Source: Anaerolineales bacterium
GTDB taxonomy: Bacteria > Chloroflexota > Anaerolineae > Anaerolineales > UBA11858
Assembly (NCBI GenBank): GCA_016785015.1
Contig: JADHTJ010000005.1
Coordinates: 25,805 to 89,804, forward strand
Direction: 5' to 3'
DNA length: 64,000 nucleotides
Part shown: piece after piece, positions 37,339-45,909 of the stretch
How the letters are laid out: every line of letters begins with the position of its first letter
How positions within the stretch are numbered: position 1 is the first letter of the stretch
The notes under the pieces: model-generated
The model's input: only the letters and a program-made list of their open reading frames with translations
Told to the model about the DNA's origin: nothing
Database searches by the model: none
Translations under genes and position numbers: made by a program

Positions 37339-37644
37339 ATGTCACTGTTAGAAACGGTATCACTGAACGAAGAAGGCTTCTTGACCAATCCCGAGGAATG
37401 GACCAAAGAAATTGCTGTGGAAATGGCCAAAGGCGAGGGCATTGAAGATCTAAGCGAGGATCACTGGATGATCATCGACTTCTGCCGAGAAAGTGCGGTT
37501 GACTCCGGGTCAGCCCCAACTTTGCGGCAAATCACCAAAGGGACCGGAATCTCAACAAAAGTCCTGTTTGGTCTCTTCCCGAAGGGGCCGGCCAAAAAAG
37601 TTGCCAAGATTTCCGGTCTAGGTAAACCCGAAGGCTGTGTATAA
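37339..37644 (+). CDS. tusE: TusE/DsrC family sulfur carrier
   Basis: Small sulfur-transfer protein, about 101 residues. Family signatures are EEGFLTNPEEWTKEIAVEMA, LSEDHWMIIDFCRE and LFGLFPKGPAKKVAKISG, ending in KPEGCV. The penultimate Cys that carries persulfide is present. The second Cys of true DsrC, eleven residues before it, is Lys (KVAKISGL), so this is the single-Cys TusE-like kind and would not make the DsrC trisulfide. AAAGGAG precedes ATGs at 37336 and 37339. Follows DUF1641 by 33 bp. Confidence 0.86.
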   Translation: MSLLETVSLNEEGFLTNPEEWTKEIAVEMAKGEGIEDLSEDHWMIIDFCRESAVDSGSAPTLRQITKGTGISTKVLFGLFPKGPAKKVAKISGLGKPEGCV

Positions 37645-37686
37645 ATTCGTGACAATGCAGTAGGACTTATCTAAAAAATTCTCTAT

Positions 37687-37765
37687 TGTCACTCTGAGAG
37701 AGCGTAGCGAACGAAGAGTCTCATGTACCAATGCTATCAGGTCCTTCGCTGCGCTCAGGATGACA
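37687..37765. repeat. TGTCACTCTGAG...CTCAGGATGACA inverted repeat
   Basis: Ends GTCACTCTGAGAGAGCG and CGCTGCGCTCAGGATGAC are complementary around a 40-base middle. The same type recurs at 52117-52205, so it is a dispersed repeat. Lies between the TusE and DsrE genes. Confidence 0.6.
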
Positions 37766-37809
37766 TATTTGAGTCGGCTTCTAATCAATTCTAGAAAAGG
37801 AAAATAAAA

Positions 37810-38313
37810 ATGACTTCTGAAAACCGCCACATGGCGTTCATTTGCTCCAAAGGCAACCTGGATATGGCTTTACCTGCCCTGATTATGGGTTGGGCTGCCT
37901 TAGGCGACGGCATTGATGTAACTCTCTTCTTCACATTTTGGGGATTGGATATCATCACGGATAAGCGTATCGATAAGCTTGAACTTGCCCCCGTTGCCAA
38001 TACCAGCTTCAAAATGAGCCTGATGGGCCTTCCCACTGGAAACTTGGGTATCCCACAAATTATGGGTGTTTTACCCGGCATGACCGCTTTTGCAAGCTGG
38101 TTCATGAAGAAAAAAATCGCCAGTCTCGACGTGCCGCCCATGCGGGAATACGTTGAAATGCTCATCGATGCAGGTGCAAATTTATACGGCTGCAAGATGA
38201 CTTGCGATATGATGAAACTGACAATGGATGATTTTGTAGACGGTGTCGATAGCATCGTGACCGCTAGCGACTTCATGGACCTTACTAAAGGCGCCCAAGT
38301 CATTTTCATCTAA
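37810..38313 (+). CDS. DsrE/DsrF/DrsH-like sulfur relay protein
   Basis: 167 residues of the DsrE-like superfamily (DsrE2/peroxiredoxin-like branch). Shows FICSKGNLDMALPALIMGWAA, a hydrophobic segment FFTFWGLDII, and NLYGCKMTCDMM, where the Cys in YGC is the expected sulfur-carrying residue. Works with TusE to pass persulfide sulfur, possibly from SQR. Downstream of TusE across a 165-bp repeat-bearing gap; AAGGAAA precedes the ATG. Followed by a clear terminator that closes the sulfur unit. Confidence 0.85.
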   Translation: MTSENRHMAFICSKGNLDMALPALIMGWAALGDGIDVTLFFTFWGLDIITDKRIDKLELAPVANTSFKMSLMGLPTGNLGIPQIMGVLPGMTAFASWFMKKKIASLDVPPMREYVEMLIDAGANLYGCKMTCDMMKLTMDDFVDGVDSIVTASDFMDLTKGAQVIFI

Positions 38314-38336
38314 AATTTCTAAACGAATTAATACAG

Positions 38337-38375
38337 AACGGCCTCGATGTATCAAGTATCGAGGCCGTTTTTGTT
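38337..38375 (+). terminator. terminator of the sulfur unit
   Basis: AACGGCCTCGAT - loop - ATCGAGGCCGTTTTTGTTTT: 12-bp stem with a T-run, 23 bp after the DsrE-like stop. Also lies just beyond the convergent XRE-cupin gene. Confidence 0.9.
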
Positions 38376-38422
38376 TTCTGAATCGAAAATTCAAACCATG
38401 TAGAGTTTAGCGTAAATATTTA

Positions 38423-39067
38423 TCAATCTTCAGCGGTTTCGCCTTCTGTCTCATTCGTTAATCCAGAAGCAATGTGGAACTCACTGGGATTTTCACCCTC
38501 TTCAAATCCTGCCAGCACAAACACGGCATTCGTAACGGTATTTCCTGGATTGCGCCATTGGTGTTTCAATTCTGCAGCAAAGATAAGCGTATCGCCAGGT
38601 TCAAGCACAAAAAATTGGTTTTCAACCTGGTATTCCAATTTTCCTCGCAGGCAAAGCACAAATTCATGGCCTGTATGCGCCATGGGGAAGCGGCCGCTGT
38701 TTGCGCCGCTTTCCAATGTCAGCATAAACGGTTCCACGCGACCTGAGAAATATTCGCCCCCCAATCCCTCCCAAAGCCCGCGGTGAAATGGCACTCGCGT
38801 GCGCTCGTTGCCTTTCAAAAAGACAACTTCTTTTTGTGGAGTTTCTGTGCGGAAGAAGGCAGTTATGGGCACTTCCATTGCATCAGCGAGTTTATAGAGT
38901 GTACTCACAGAGGGTGAAGATTTACTACGCTCGATCATGCTCAAGGCATTCGCTGATAGCCCGCTCATACGAGCCAAGGCACGCATTGAAAGATTTCGTT
39001 CCTCTCGCAAATCTCGCAATCGAATCCCAACATCAACTGAAAGGGCATCTTTGTCAAAAGGTTCCAT
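38423..39067 (-). CDS. XRE-type regulator with cupin domain
   Basis: 214 residues. N-terminal helix-turn-helix (LRDLREERNLSMRALARMSG, LSANALSMIERSKSSPSV) and C-terminal cupin sensor (GHEFVLCLRGKLEYQVEN, LEPGDTLIFAAELKHQW). Such regulators often control sulfur-compound, amine or aldehyde metabolism; ligand unknown. GGAG precedes the ATG. Convergent with the sulfur unit. Confidence 0.88.
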   Translation of the reverse strand: MEPFDKDALSVDVGIRLRDLREERNLSMRALARMSGLSANALSMIERSKSSPSVSTLYKLADAMEVPITAFFRTETPQKEVVFLKGNERTRVPFHRGLWEGLGGEYFSGRVEPFMLTLESGANSGRFPMAHTGHEFVLCLRGKLEYQVENQFFVLEPGDTLIFAAELKHQWRNPGNTVTNAVFVLAGFEEGENPSEFHIASGLTNETEGETAED

Positions 39068-39205
39068 GGTTCTTGTCTCCGATCATTGTATCGATACATA
39101 TAACACAAGAAAATAATTAAACCGATCTATATTGTACCAAATAACTCCGAATTTAGCACTAGATCGTGTAATATTCGTTGCAGCGTCAATCTTTGAATGA
39201 TTAGG

Positions 39206-39889
39206 TTATACGGAGATCAAACCAGTACGAATTGCAAATTTGACTAACTCAGTAGCGGAATGCAAATTGAGTTTATTCATGATACGCTCGCGATGACGAG
39301 AAACTGTCTTGGGGCTGATTTCTAATTCTTCGGCAATCCGGGGTGTTGAGAGACCATCAGCAACCATTTCTAATACTTGGCGTTCCCTGTCGCTAAGTAC
39401 ATCAAGATCTGGATGAGATTCTGGGTTTGTTTTACGACTATCTTCACTCATGGGATGTTGTATCAGTCGGCGGTAATCTTCGAGCAGCCATTTGGCCAAC
39501 GTCGGTTGCAAATATACATTACCAGCATGAACAGTTCGAATACCTGAAACCAACTCGTCCGCTGCAGCTTGTTTGGTTATGTACCCCGTTGCCCCAGCAG
39601 CCATCATCTCAAAGAAATATTGTTTGTCTTCATGCACTGTCAGGGCTAGAACATTACAATTTGGGCATATTTCAGACAGATGACGTGTCGCTTCGAGACC
39701 ATCCATTTCAGGCATGGTGATATCCATAATAATCACATCGGGTTGGTGTTCCTTGGCAGTAGCGATGGCTTCAATACCATTACATGCTTCTCCGACGACT
39801 TCCAAATCATCTTGCGTTTCCAGGAAAGATCTTAAACCTGTACGAATCACATCATGATCATCAACCAGTAGTAGGCGGATCGTTTCCAT
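39206..39889 (-). CDS. NarL/LuxR-type response regulator 1
   Basis: Receiver domain (LLLVDDHDVIRTGLRSFLE; phospho-Asp in DVIIMDITMPEMDGLEA; Lys in GYITKQAA) plus C-terminal LuxR helix-turn-helix (LSDRERQVLEMVADGLSTPR, ISPKTVSRHRERIMNKL). The start at 39889 follows AAGGAG; the longer frame to 39931 lacks a signal. Eleven bases downstream of its histidine kinase. Paralogue of the regulator at 52358. A likely binder of the operator array at 41484-41575, by position only. Confidence 0.92.
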   Translation of the reverse strand: METIRLLLVDDHDVIRTGLRSFLETQDDLEVVGEACNGIEAIATAKEHQPDVIIMDITMPEMDGLEATRHLSEICPNCNVLALTVHEDKQYFFEMMAAGATGYITKQAAADELVSGIRTVHAGNVYLQPTLAKWLLEDYRRLIQHPMSEDSRKTNPESHPDLDVLSDRERQVLEMVADGLSTPRIAEELEISPKTVSRHRERIMNKLNLHSATELVKFAIRTGLISV

Positions 39890-39900
39890 ACAGCTTCTCC

Positions 39901-41397
39901 TTAAGATTCCATATCCGTTGGATCCATACATGGCACCAAGACTTCGATCTTCGTTCCTTCATCAGGGGTCGATTCTAATATAAATTGACCATCTACTGAA
40001 CGAACACGCTCCCGCATCCCTGCTATGCCTAATCCATCTTGTAGTTGTTCAACAACAGTTGAATCAAAGCCTATACCTTTATCTTGAATAATCAAAAGTG
40101 CTTCTTTGGAGCGACATTCTAGAGAAACGAAAGCCTGATTGGTTTTCGCATGACGCGCAATATTGGTTAAGGCCTCCTGAGAAATCCGAAAGAATACGGT
40201 TTCCACCAAAGGATCTAAACGGTCTTCATAACCATTAACATCCAAACGTACTTCAAGGGCTAAACGATCTCTCACATCATCAACCAAATGTTCCAGCGCA
40301 GGTACCAATCCCAAATCATCCAATTGTGCAGGACGCAGATCATGAACCAAGCGATACAACCCCTTCGCCATTTGGCGGCTCAGTTCTTGTAGCCTGCTTA
40401 TTGCACTATCAACAACTTCATCACCTATGCGGCGATTCTTAAGTGTTGCTAAATCCAGGGAAAAGCCTGTCAGCGTCTGTGCTAATTCATCGTGTAGTTC
40501 GCGAGAGATTCGAGAACGTTCTTCTTCTTGAGCAATGACAGTATGTCGCAAGAGTTGCTTCTGCAATGCTTCACGTTTAACCAATTCATCCTGGGCTCTC
40601 TCCATGGCATCTAAGCGGTCACGCTGAGCCTGGGCGAGTTGATGTTGACGCTCTTTTTCAACTATTTGTGTAGCTCTCATCAGGCTGGCGGTAATCATGG
40701 CTGCCAACACTGCTCGAACGACCTGTATGGGAATCCCAAGGAAGGATATAAACCAAGTTACATTGATGACACTTGCGGGGAAGAAATCAATATCGGATAC
40801 AAAAATCTGGGTCAGGGCATAGAAAACAAAACCGATTGCCGCCCAATACAAACTTCCGGAAAGGGCATCACGCTGTGAGGCCTTGGCTTGACGCCCTTGA
40901 TAGAACAATGCAACCGCGGCCAAAAATCCCCCAGGAACTGCCAGCATATAACGTGCCAGCACATCTGCCCGGCCAATCCATAGAGCAAAATCACCCCAAA
41001 TAGTTGCGCCGGTAAAGATTACCAGTGCTGCATATAAAGTCAATAAACCCGCACCAACCCAGGCATCCGTGGCGGCCAGACGCTTCGGAGGACGTAATAC
41101 TTGCACTCCATATGCTACCAGCGAGGCAAAAGATACGGCTAGCAAACCCAATCTTATCCAGAACCAGTATGGTTGAATGGGAATTTCTAACCAATTATTC
41201 TGCAAAATAAAAATTTCTAGCCATTCATGAACACCATGAAGAATGCCAAATGCTGCTAAAGGTCGTAGTACGCGCGCTTCAGCTAATAGAGGCGAGCGAC
41301 CAAATTCCAACATGATCGCCAATCCCATACTAAAAAAAGCCAGACCGTAAAAGAAATAAACCAGGATCATATCTATTTGGAATCCCGGAACTAACAT
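39901..41397 (-). CDS. membrane sensor histidine kinase 1 (HisKA_3)
   Basis: 498 residues. About seven hydrophobic segments in the first 240 residues (begin VYFFYGLAFFSMGLAIMLE), a coiled-coil linker, then the HisKA_3 domain with the phospho-His in RISRELHDELAQTLTGFS and a HATPase domain (ISQEALTNIARHAKTNQA, LIIQDKGIGFD, GIAGMRERV). The partner is the adjacent response regulator. Same architecture as the kinase at 53010, and the two flank the cytochrome genes, so electron-acceptor or redox sensing is plausible. Divergent from the octahaem lipoprotein gene. Confidence 0.9.
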   Translation of the reverse strand: MLVPGFQIDMILVYFFYGLAFFSMGLAIMLEFGRSPLLAEARVLRPLAAFGILHGVHEWLEIFILQNNWLEIPIQPYWFWIRLGLLAVSFASLVAYGVQVLRPPKRLAATDAWVGAGLLTLYAALVIFTGATIWGDFALWIGRADVLARYMLAVPGGFLAAVALFYQGRQAKASQRDALSGSLYWAAIGFVFYALTQIFVSDIDFFPASVINVTWFISFLGIPIQVVRAVLAAMITASLMRATQIVEKERQHQLAQAQRDRLDAMERAQDELVKREALQKQLLRHTVIAQEEERSRISRELHDELAQTLTGFSLDLATLKNRRIGDEVVDSAISRLQELSRQMAKGLYRLVHDLRPAQLDDLGLVPALEHLVDDVRDRLALEVRLDVNGYEDRLDPLVETVFFRISQEALTNIARHAKTNQAFVSLECRSKEALLIIQDKGIGFDSTVVEQLQDGLGIAGMRERVRSVDGQFILESTPDEGTKIEVLVPCMDPTDMES

Positions 41398-41450
41398 TAT
41401 CTAATCTCCATCAGACGAAAAGTACCTAAACAAGTGTTTTTTGTCATGTG

Positions 41451-41484
41451 AGTGAAGTTCTTCACTTGACACTAACATTAGTGT
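41451..41484. promoter_or_regulatory. two perfect dyads upstream of octahaem cytochrome
   Basis: AGTGAAG-TT-CTTCACT at 41451-41466 and ACACTAA-CA-TTAGTGT at 41469-41484, both with perfect 7-bp arms, next to the TTGGG array. Probably operators for dimeric regulators acting between kinase 1 and the cytochrome gene. Confidence 0.5.
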
Positions 41485-41575
41485 TGGGTTAAAATACCCA
41501 ATATTGAGTTCTATTCTTGGGGTATTTTGCCCATTTATGTCATTGTTCCCAATGCCATTGGGCAAATTTACCCAA
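41484..41575. promoter_or_regulatory. operator array TTGGG-N8-CCCAA, three sites
   Basis: Sites at 41484-41501 (TTGGGTTAAAATACCCAA), 41517-41534 (TTGGGGTATTTTGCCCAT) and 41558-41575 (TTGGGCAAATTTACCCAA). Centres are 33 and 41 bp apart, about three and four helical turns. The same motif occurs at 51717 and 51780 before the other cytochrome operon. The outward heptamers (TACCCAA) recall NarL-family half-sites. Confidence 0.6.
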
Positions 41576-41668
41576 ACAGTATTGTACCCGAATTTTGAAG
41601 GAGGTGCAGCCCCAAAATCTAACACACACGAAATCAGAATAAGCCCTTTAGTGTAATGGAGAATAAAA

Positions 41669-42952
41669 ATGAAACATAAACATATCTTAATCATCGGCGT
41701 ATTGCTGATCGCAAGCCTGGCTCTAGCAGCCTGTGCTGGTTCTGCTGGCCCCGAAGGACCTGCTGGTCCCGCTGGCCCGGCCGGCCCTGAAGGCCCTCAA
41801 GGCCCTGCTGGTCCCGAGGGTCCTGCTGGATCTGCAGGCGAAGCCGGCATGGCTGGAGAAGCTGGCGCTGGTGGCGCTGAATATGTCAAATCTGCTACCT
41901 GCTCTGGTTGTCACGAGGAAATCTACAGTGTCTTCATGATGTCTGGTCACCCCTTCAAGCTCAATAAAGTCGTTGACGGCCAACCCCCAGAATATCCTTT
42001 TACCGAAGTTACAGAACTTCCGGAAGGCTATACCTGGGATGACATATCGTACGTCATCGGTGGCTACAACTGGAAAGCCCGTTTTATCGATAAAGAAGGC
42101 TATATCATCACAGGTCTTCCTGGTACACGCGGCGACGGCAATACCGAATACGTCAGCCAGTATAACTTCGCTAACCCCGTAGTAGGTAACGAGGCTGGTT
42201 GGGTTGGCTACCATCCTGGGGAAGAAAGACCCTATAGTTGTGGCACCTGCCATACCACAGGTTACTCCGCCTGGCCTCCTGATGCTCATCAGGATGATAT
42301 GCCCGGTATGGTTGGCACCTGGTCTGAGGGCGGCATTCAGTGTGAAGCCTGCCACGGACCTGGCAGCCTGCACGCTGCTGATCCCCATGGTGTCAGCATG
42401 GAAATCGAACGCAGTTCTGCGCTTTGTGGTGAATGCCACATACGCGGCAGTTCTGAAGCCGTAGATGCCAGTGGTGGTTTCATCAAACATCATGAGCAGT
42501 ACGAGGAACTCTTCCAGAGCAAGCACATCACCATCGATTGCGTTACTTGCCACGATCCGCATGCTGGTGTCGTCGCACTGCGCAACGCCGAAGAGGGCAC
42601 TCCCACTACTCGAACCTCATGTGAGAATTGCCACTTCGATCAGGCCAAGTATCAGGATTCCCAGATACACCCGCTGGCAGCTGATTGCATCGACTGCCAC
42701 ATGCCGCGCGTCACCAAGAGCGCCGTGGGCAACGCCGAAATGTTCACCGGCGATATCCGCACACATCTGATGGCAATTGACTCCACTCAGATTGGGCAGT
42801 TCAGCGAAGATGGTTCAAAAGCGCTGTCGCAACTCGGGTTAGATTTTGCCTGCCGAAGCTGCCATGTTGATGGCGGTTCCGCAACTGTCAAGACAGATGA
42901 GGAACTGATCGACAAGGCCTTCGGTTATCACGATCGCCCAGAAGCTCCCTAA
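41669..42952 (+). CDS. octahaem c-type cytochrome lipoprotein with collagen-like tether
   Basis: Exported electron carrier. Lipobox LALAAC (Cys22), then a Gly-X-Y collagen-like stretch from about residue 27 to 68 (GPAGPAGPAGPEGPQGP), then eight CXXCH motifs: CSGCH, CGTCH, CEACH, CGECH, CVTCH, CENCH, CIDCH, CRSCH. The block CHTTGY...GTW...CEACHGPG is that of cytochrome c554-like proteins. The tether would hold the haem domain away from the membrane. Own terminator; the upstream region has five operator-like dyads and a GGAGGTGCAGCCCC block. Partner and acceptor unknown. Confidence 0.88.
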   Translation: MKHKHILIIGVLLIASLALAACAGSAGPEGPAGPAGPAGPEGPQGPAGPEGPAGSAGEAGMAGEAGAGGAEYVKSATCSGCHEEIYSVFMMSGHPFKLNKVVDGQPPEYPFTEVTELPEGYTWDDISYVIGGYNWKARFIDKEGYIITGLPGTRGDGNTEYVSQYNFANPVVGNEAGWVGYHPGEERPYSCGTCHTTGYSAWPPDAHQDDMPGMVGTWSEGGIQCEACHGPGSLHAADPHGVSMEIERSSALCGECHIRGSSEAVDASGGFIKHHEQYEELFQSKHITIDCVTCHDPHAGVVALRNAEEGTPTTRTSCENCHFDQAKYQDSQIHPLAADCIDCHMPRVTKSAVGNAEMFTGDIRTHLMAIDSTQIGQFSEDGSKALSQLGLDFACRSCHVDGGSATVKTDEELIDKAFGYHDRPEAP

Positions 42953-42974
42953 GTAAGTTTTTACTCAAGGCTCC

Positions 42975-43016
42975 AACGCGGGCTGGATAGATTGATCTAA
43001 TTCCAGCCCGCGTTTT
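42975..43016 (+). terminator. terminator of octahaem lipoprotein gene
   Basis: AACGCGGGCTGG - loop - CCAGCCCGCGTTTTATC; 12-bp stem with T-run, 23 bp after the stop. Confidence 0.9.
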
Positions 43017-43569
43017 ATCTATTAGCATGAACTTGAGAATATCATCATAAAACCTGATAGTTTAAGGACTTTGTGACGACGTTCAACCCCTGATTTACAA
43101 GTGATTACTGCGCTATACTTGCGCCAATTGTTGGTGAATGTAATATATTATTTACAATTTTGATGGATTTTTGAACTTTTCAAACCTTTTTTGCTTCCTT
43201 GCGCACTCCGCTGACGAGACAAGAAGAACCTTCGTCATAAATATTGCTCCCCAAAAATTAGGTACTCCTTTGATTTCCTTTCAAAGAATAGGGAGCAACT
43301 ATACTATTAGGTAGTAAATTCAGTAAATTAACCTACCCCCAAGAACATATAACATTACCCAAGGGAGCGTGACAAATTTACCCATCTAATGTTACTATTT
43401 TCACAAAGACTGAACCGACGATGGAAATTCTGGTGTGCCATAATCTGCTTAGTTTTGTTGGATATTAATGTAACTATTATTCGAAGATTTGTCACATCTC
43501 AACAAAGAAAATGCCATTCTTAAGCTTCGCAATTACACGGAAAAAATCTCCAATGTTCAGGAGGAATTC
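43017..43569. other. long regulatory gap before nonahaem cytochrome
   Basis: No gene seen. Contains a hairpin TTGCTCCC / GGGAGCAA at 43244-43298 with a nested CTTTGA / TCAAAG stem. Half-sites TTACCCAA (43356) and TTTACCCATC (43377) resemble one side of the TTGGG-N8-CCCAA operators. GTGACAAAT occurs at 43369 and, inverted, at 43487. AT-rich; the promoter is not pinned down. Confidence 0.4.
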
Positions 43570-44667
43570 TTGAAAATCAAACAAATTATCCCAATTCTGG
43601 GCATAATCATAGCAATAGCTGTTCTGGCAATACCCTTTAGTATTGCTTATGCAGACGATGAGGTGCCTGGTATCGGCGATGAAACCTGCCTCTCATGCCA
43701 TGATTTTCCGGGGATGCGAACAACCCTGGCATCTGGTGAAGTGCTTTTTACTGCCATAGATAGCGTTACCCATGTAACGTCGGTCCATGGACGTTCGGGG
43801 ATTGCCTGTGTGCAATGCCACACGGATATCGACGGTTATCCCCACCGAGAAATCCCAGCTGCTACCGTCCGGGAATACACCTTGGCCATGTACGGGTTGT
43901 GTGAGAGATGCCACGCCAGCAACTATGAAGCCAGTTTGGACAGTACTCATCAAAGAGCACTGGCAGATGGCCATCTAGAGGCAGCTGTTTGCACAGACTG
44001 CCATGGCACACACAATATCCAGGAACCCGAAACACCTCGCAGCAATAAACCCAAGATGTGCGAGCGCTGTCACTCAACCATCTTCACTGCATATCAGAAT
44101 AGTGTTCATGGCGCAGATCTAATTGGCGAAGGTAACCCAGATGTGCCTACCTGCACAGACTGCCATGGAGTGCACAACGTACAAGGTCCATCAACTGCCG
44201 AAACCTTCCACTTATTCTCACCGCAAATTTGTGCAGATTGCCATGATGACAAAATATTAATGGATCGCTATGATGTCAGTACAGATGTTTTCGACTCGTA
44301 TGTGGCCGATTTCCACGGAACAACAGTCGTGCTCTTTGAAAAAATCGCGCCAGATCAGGAAACGAACAAACCGGTCTGTATCGATTGCCACGGTGTTCAT
44401 GACATGCGCAAAGTGGACGATCCAGAGAGTTATGTAATTAAAAAGAACCTACTGGATACCTGTCAGAAGTGCCATCCCAGTGCCAGTGTAAATTTCCCTA
44501 CTTCTTGGCTCAGTCACTACAAACCCAGCCCAGAAGAACACCCTCTGGTATATTTCGTCGATCTCTTTTATAGAATCATCATCCCGGTAACCCTTGGAGG
44601 TATGTCTGTGTTTATTGGTGCCGATATATTTGGGAAAATCTCCAAGAAACGCGGAGGTGAACAATGA
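43570..44667 (+). CDS. nonahaem c-type cytochrome with C-terminal anchor
   Basis: Periplasmic multihaem cytochrome. I start it at TTG 43570, six bases after AGGAGG, giving the signal peptide MKIKQIIPILGIIIAIAVLA; the frame also extends to 43489 without a signal. Nine CXXCH motifs: CLSCH, CVQCH, CERCH, CTDCH, CERCH, CTDCH, CADCH, CIDCH, CQKCH. A C-terminal membrane helix (IIIPVTLGGMSVFIGADIF) anchors it. CTDCHGTHNI/CTDCHGVHNV repeats suggest internal duplication. Overlaps the next gene by ATGA, so it pairs with the cytochrome b-like subunit as a quinol-oxidising or -reducing unit. Confidence 0.86.
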   Translation: MKIKQIIPILGIIIAIAVLAIPFSIAYADDEVPGIGDETCLSCHDFPGMRTTLASGEVLFTAIDSVTHVTSVHGRSGIACVQCHTDIDGYPHREIPAATVREYTLAMYGLCERCHASNYEASLDSTHQRALADGHLEAAVCTDCHGTHNIQEPETPRSNKPKMCERCHSTIFTAYQNSVHGADLIGEGNPDVPTCTDCHGVHNVQGPSTAETFHLFSPQICADCHDDKILMDRYDVSTDVFDSYVADFHGTTVVLFEKIAPDQETNKPVCIDCHGVHDMRKVDDPESYVIKKNLLDTCQKCHPSASVNFPTSWLSHYKPSPEEHPLVYFVDLFYRIIIPVTLGGMSVFIGADIFGKISKKRGGEQ

Positions 44668-45821
44668 GTTCAGAACGCAAATACCTCCGTTTTACAATTT
44701 CCGACCGCATTGAACACTGGGTTCAAATGGCCAGTTTTACACTGCTGGGATTTACAGGATTGATCCAAAAATTTTCTTCAGCAGATATTTCAGTTTCCCT
44801 AATTACCTTGCTTGGCGGCATTGAATTTGTGCGCATCATCCACCGTATTGCTTCGATTGGTTTGATGCTGGGAACTATCTACCACCTTGGTGTGGCCGGC
44901 TACAAGTATTATGTCAAACGCAACCGCATTAGCATGCTGCCCACGTTGAAGGATGTCACCAACGCCTGGAACATATTCTTATTCAATCTTAAAGTTCAAA
45001 AAACTAAGCCACAACAAGGTCGTTACACATTCGATGAAAAATTCGAATACTGGGCCTTTGTATGGGGCACAATTGTTATGGGTTTGACCGGATTCATCCT
45101 TTGGAACCCGATAACAACAGCAAATTTTCTACCTGGCATTTTCATCCCGGCCGCCAAAGCGGCTCATAGCGGTGAAGCTCTGCTGGCTGTATTGGCCATT
45201 GCCATTTGGCATTTCTATAACGTACATATTAAACACCTAAACAAAAGCATGTTCACAGGCTATATCAGCGAGCATGAGATGCTAGAAGAACATCCCTTGG
45301 AGCTCGCCGATATAAAAGCTGGTGTTGCTGAATTACCCCAAGACCCCAAAATAGTCGCCAAACGCAAACGCATTTTCTTCCCAACATTCAGTTTGGCTGC
45401 TGTGGCCATGCTAATCGGCGCCTATTTATTCGTGACATGGGAGGAAACAGCCATTGAAACTCTGCCACCCGCCGAAAATTTAGTTGTATTTGTTCCCTAC
45501 ACGCCTACCCCATTGCCTACACCTCTTCCCACAGTAACTCCAGTGCAAGTTACTGGCAATACCTGGAATGACGGTGTTGCAGCTATCACCAAATCCAAGT
45601 GTGGTGCGTGTCATGGCTCTACTGTACTCGGTGGCCTAAATATGAGTACGTATGCGGATATCATGGCTGGGGGTGTTTCAGGGGGTGTTATTATCCCCGG
45701 CGAACCTGATGGAAGCTTACTTGTCAGCCGCCAGACTTCGGGAGATCATCCGGGTCAATTCTCAGATGATGAAATAAACCTGGTTATCGAATGGATAGTA
45801 GCAGGTGCACCCGAAGAATAA
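44664..45821 (+). CDS. cytochrome b561-like membrane protein with C-terminal cytochrome c
   Basis: 385 residues. N-terminal four- or five-helix cytochrome b of the formate dehydrogenase gamma/thiosulfate reductase type (DRIEHWVQMASFTLLGFTG with a haem-ligand His; VGLYH-like YHLGVAGYKYY; HSGEALLAVLAIAIWHFYNVH). After a single helix and a Pro/Thr linker comes one CGACH haem site with GLNMSTYADIMAGG, the PSCyt-type domain, ending IEWIVAGAPEE. It would link membrane quinol to the nonahaem protein it overlaps (ATGA). Confidence 0.87.
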   Translation: MSSERKYLRFTISDRIEHWVQMASFTLLGFTGLIQKFSSADISVSLITLLGGIEFVRIIHRIASIGLMLGTIYHLGVAGYKYYVKRNRISMLPTLKDVTNAWNIFLFNLKVQKTKPQQGRYTFDEKFEYWAFVWGTIVMGLTGFILWNPITTANFLPGIFIPAAKAAHSGEALLAVLAIAIWHFYNVHIKHLNKSMFTGYISEHEMLEEHPLELADIKAGVAELPQDPKIVAKRKRIFFPTFSLAAVAMLIGAYLFVTWEETAIETLPPAENLVVFVPYTPTPLPTPLPTVTPVQVTGNTWNDGVAAITKSKCGACHGSTVLGGLNMSTYADIMAGGVSGGVIIPGEPDGSLLVSRQTSGDHPGQFSDDEINLVIEWIVAGAPEE

Positions 45822-45846
45822 AGTATTTCATCTGAAAATCCACTAT

Positions 45847-45882
45847 AATAAAGAGGCGCTCTATCGGAGCGCCTCTTTATTA
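45847..45882 (+). terminator. terminator after cytochrome b/c gene
   Basis: AATAAAGAGGCGCTC - TATCG - GAGCGCCTCTTTATT; a long perfect stem 25 bp after the stop. Confidence 0.9.
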
Positions 45883-45909
45883 TCACACAAAAAAAGAAGA
45901 CAAATGTCA

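Noticed and set aside
41723..42562. 279-residue ORF antisense to the octahaem gene
   Set aside because: Created by the Gly/Pro-rich and haem codons of the real gene; no start signal.
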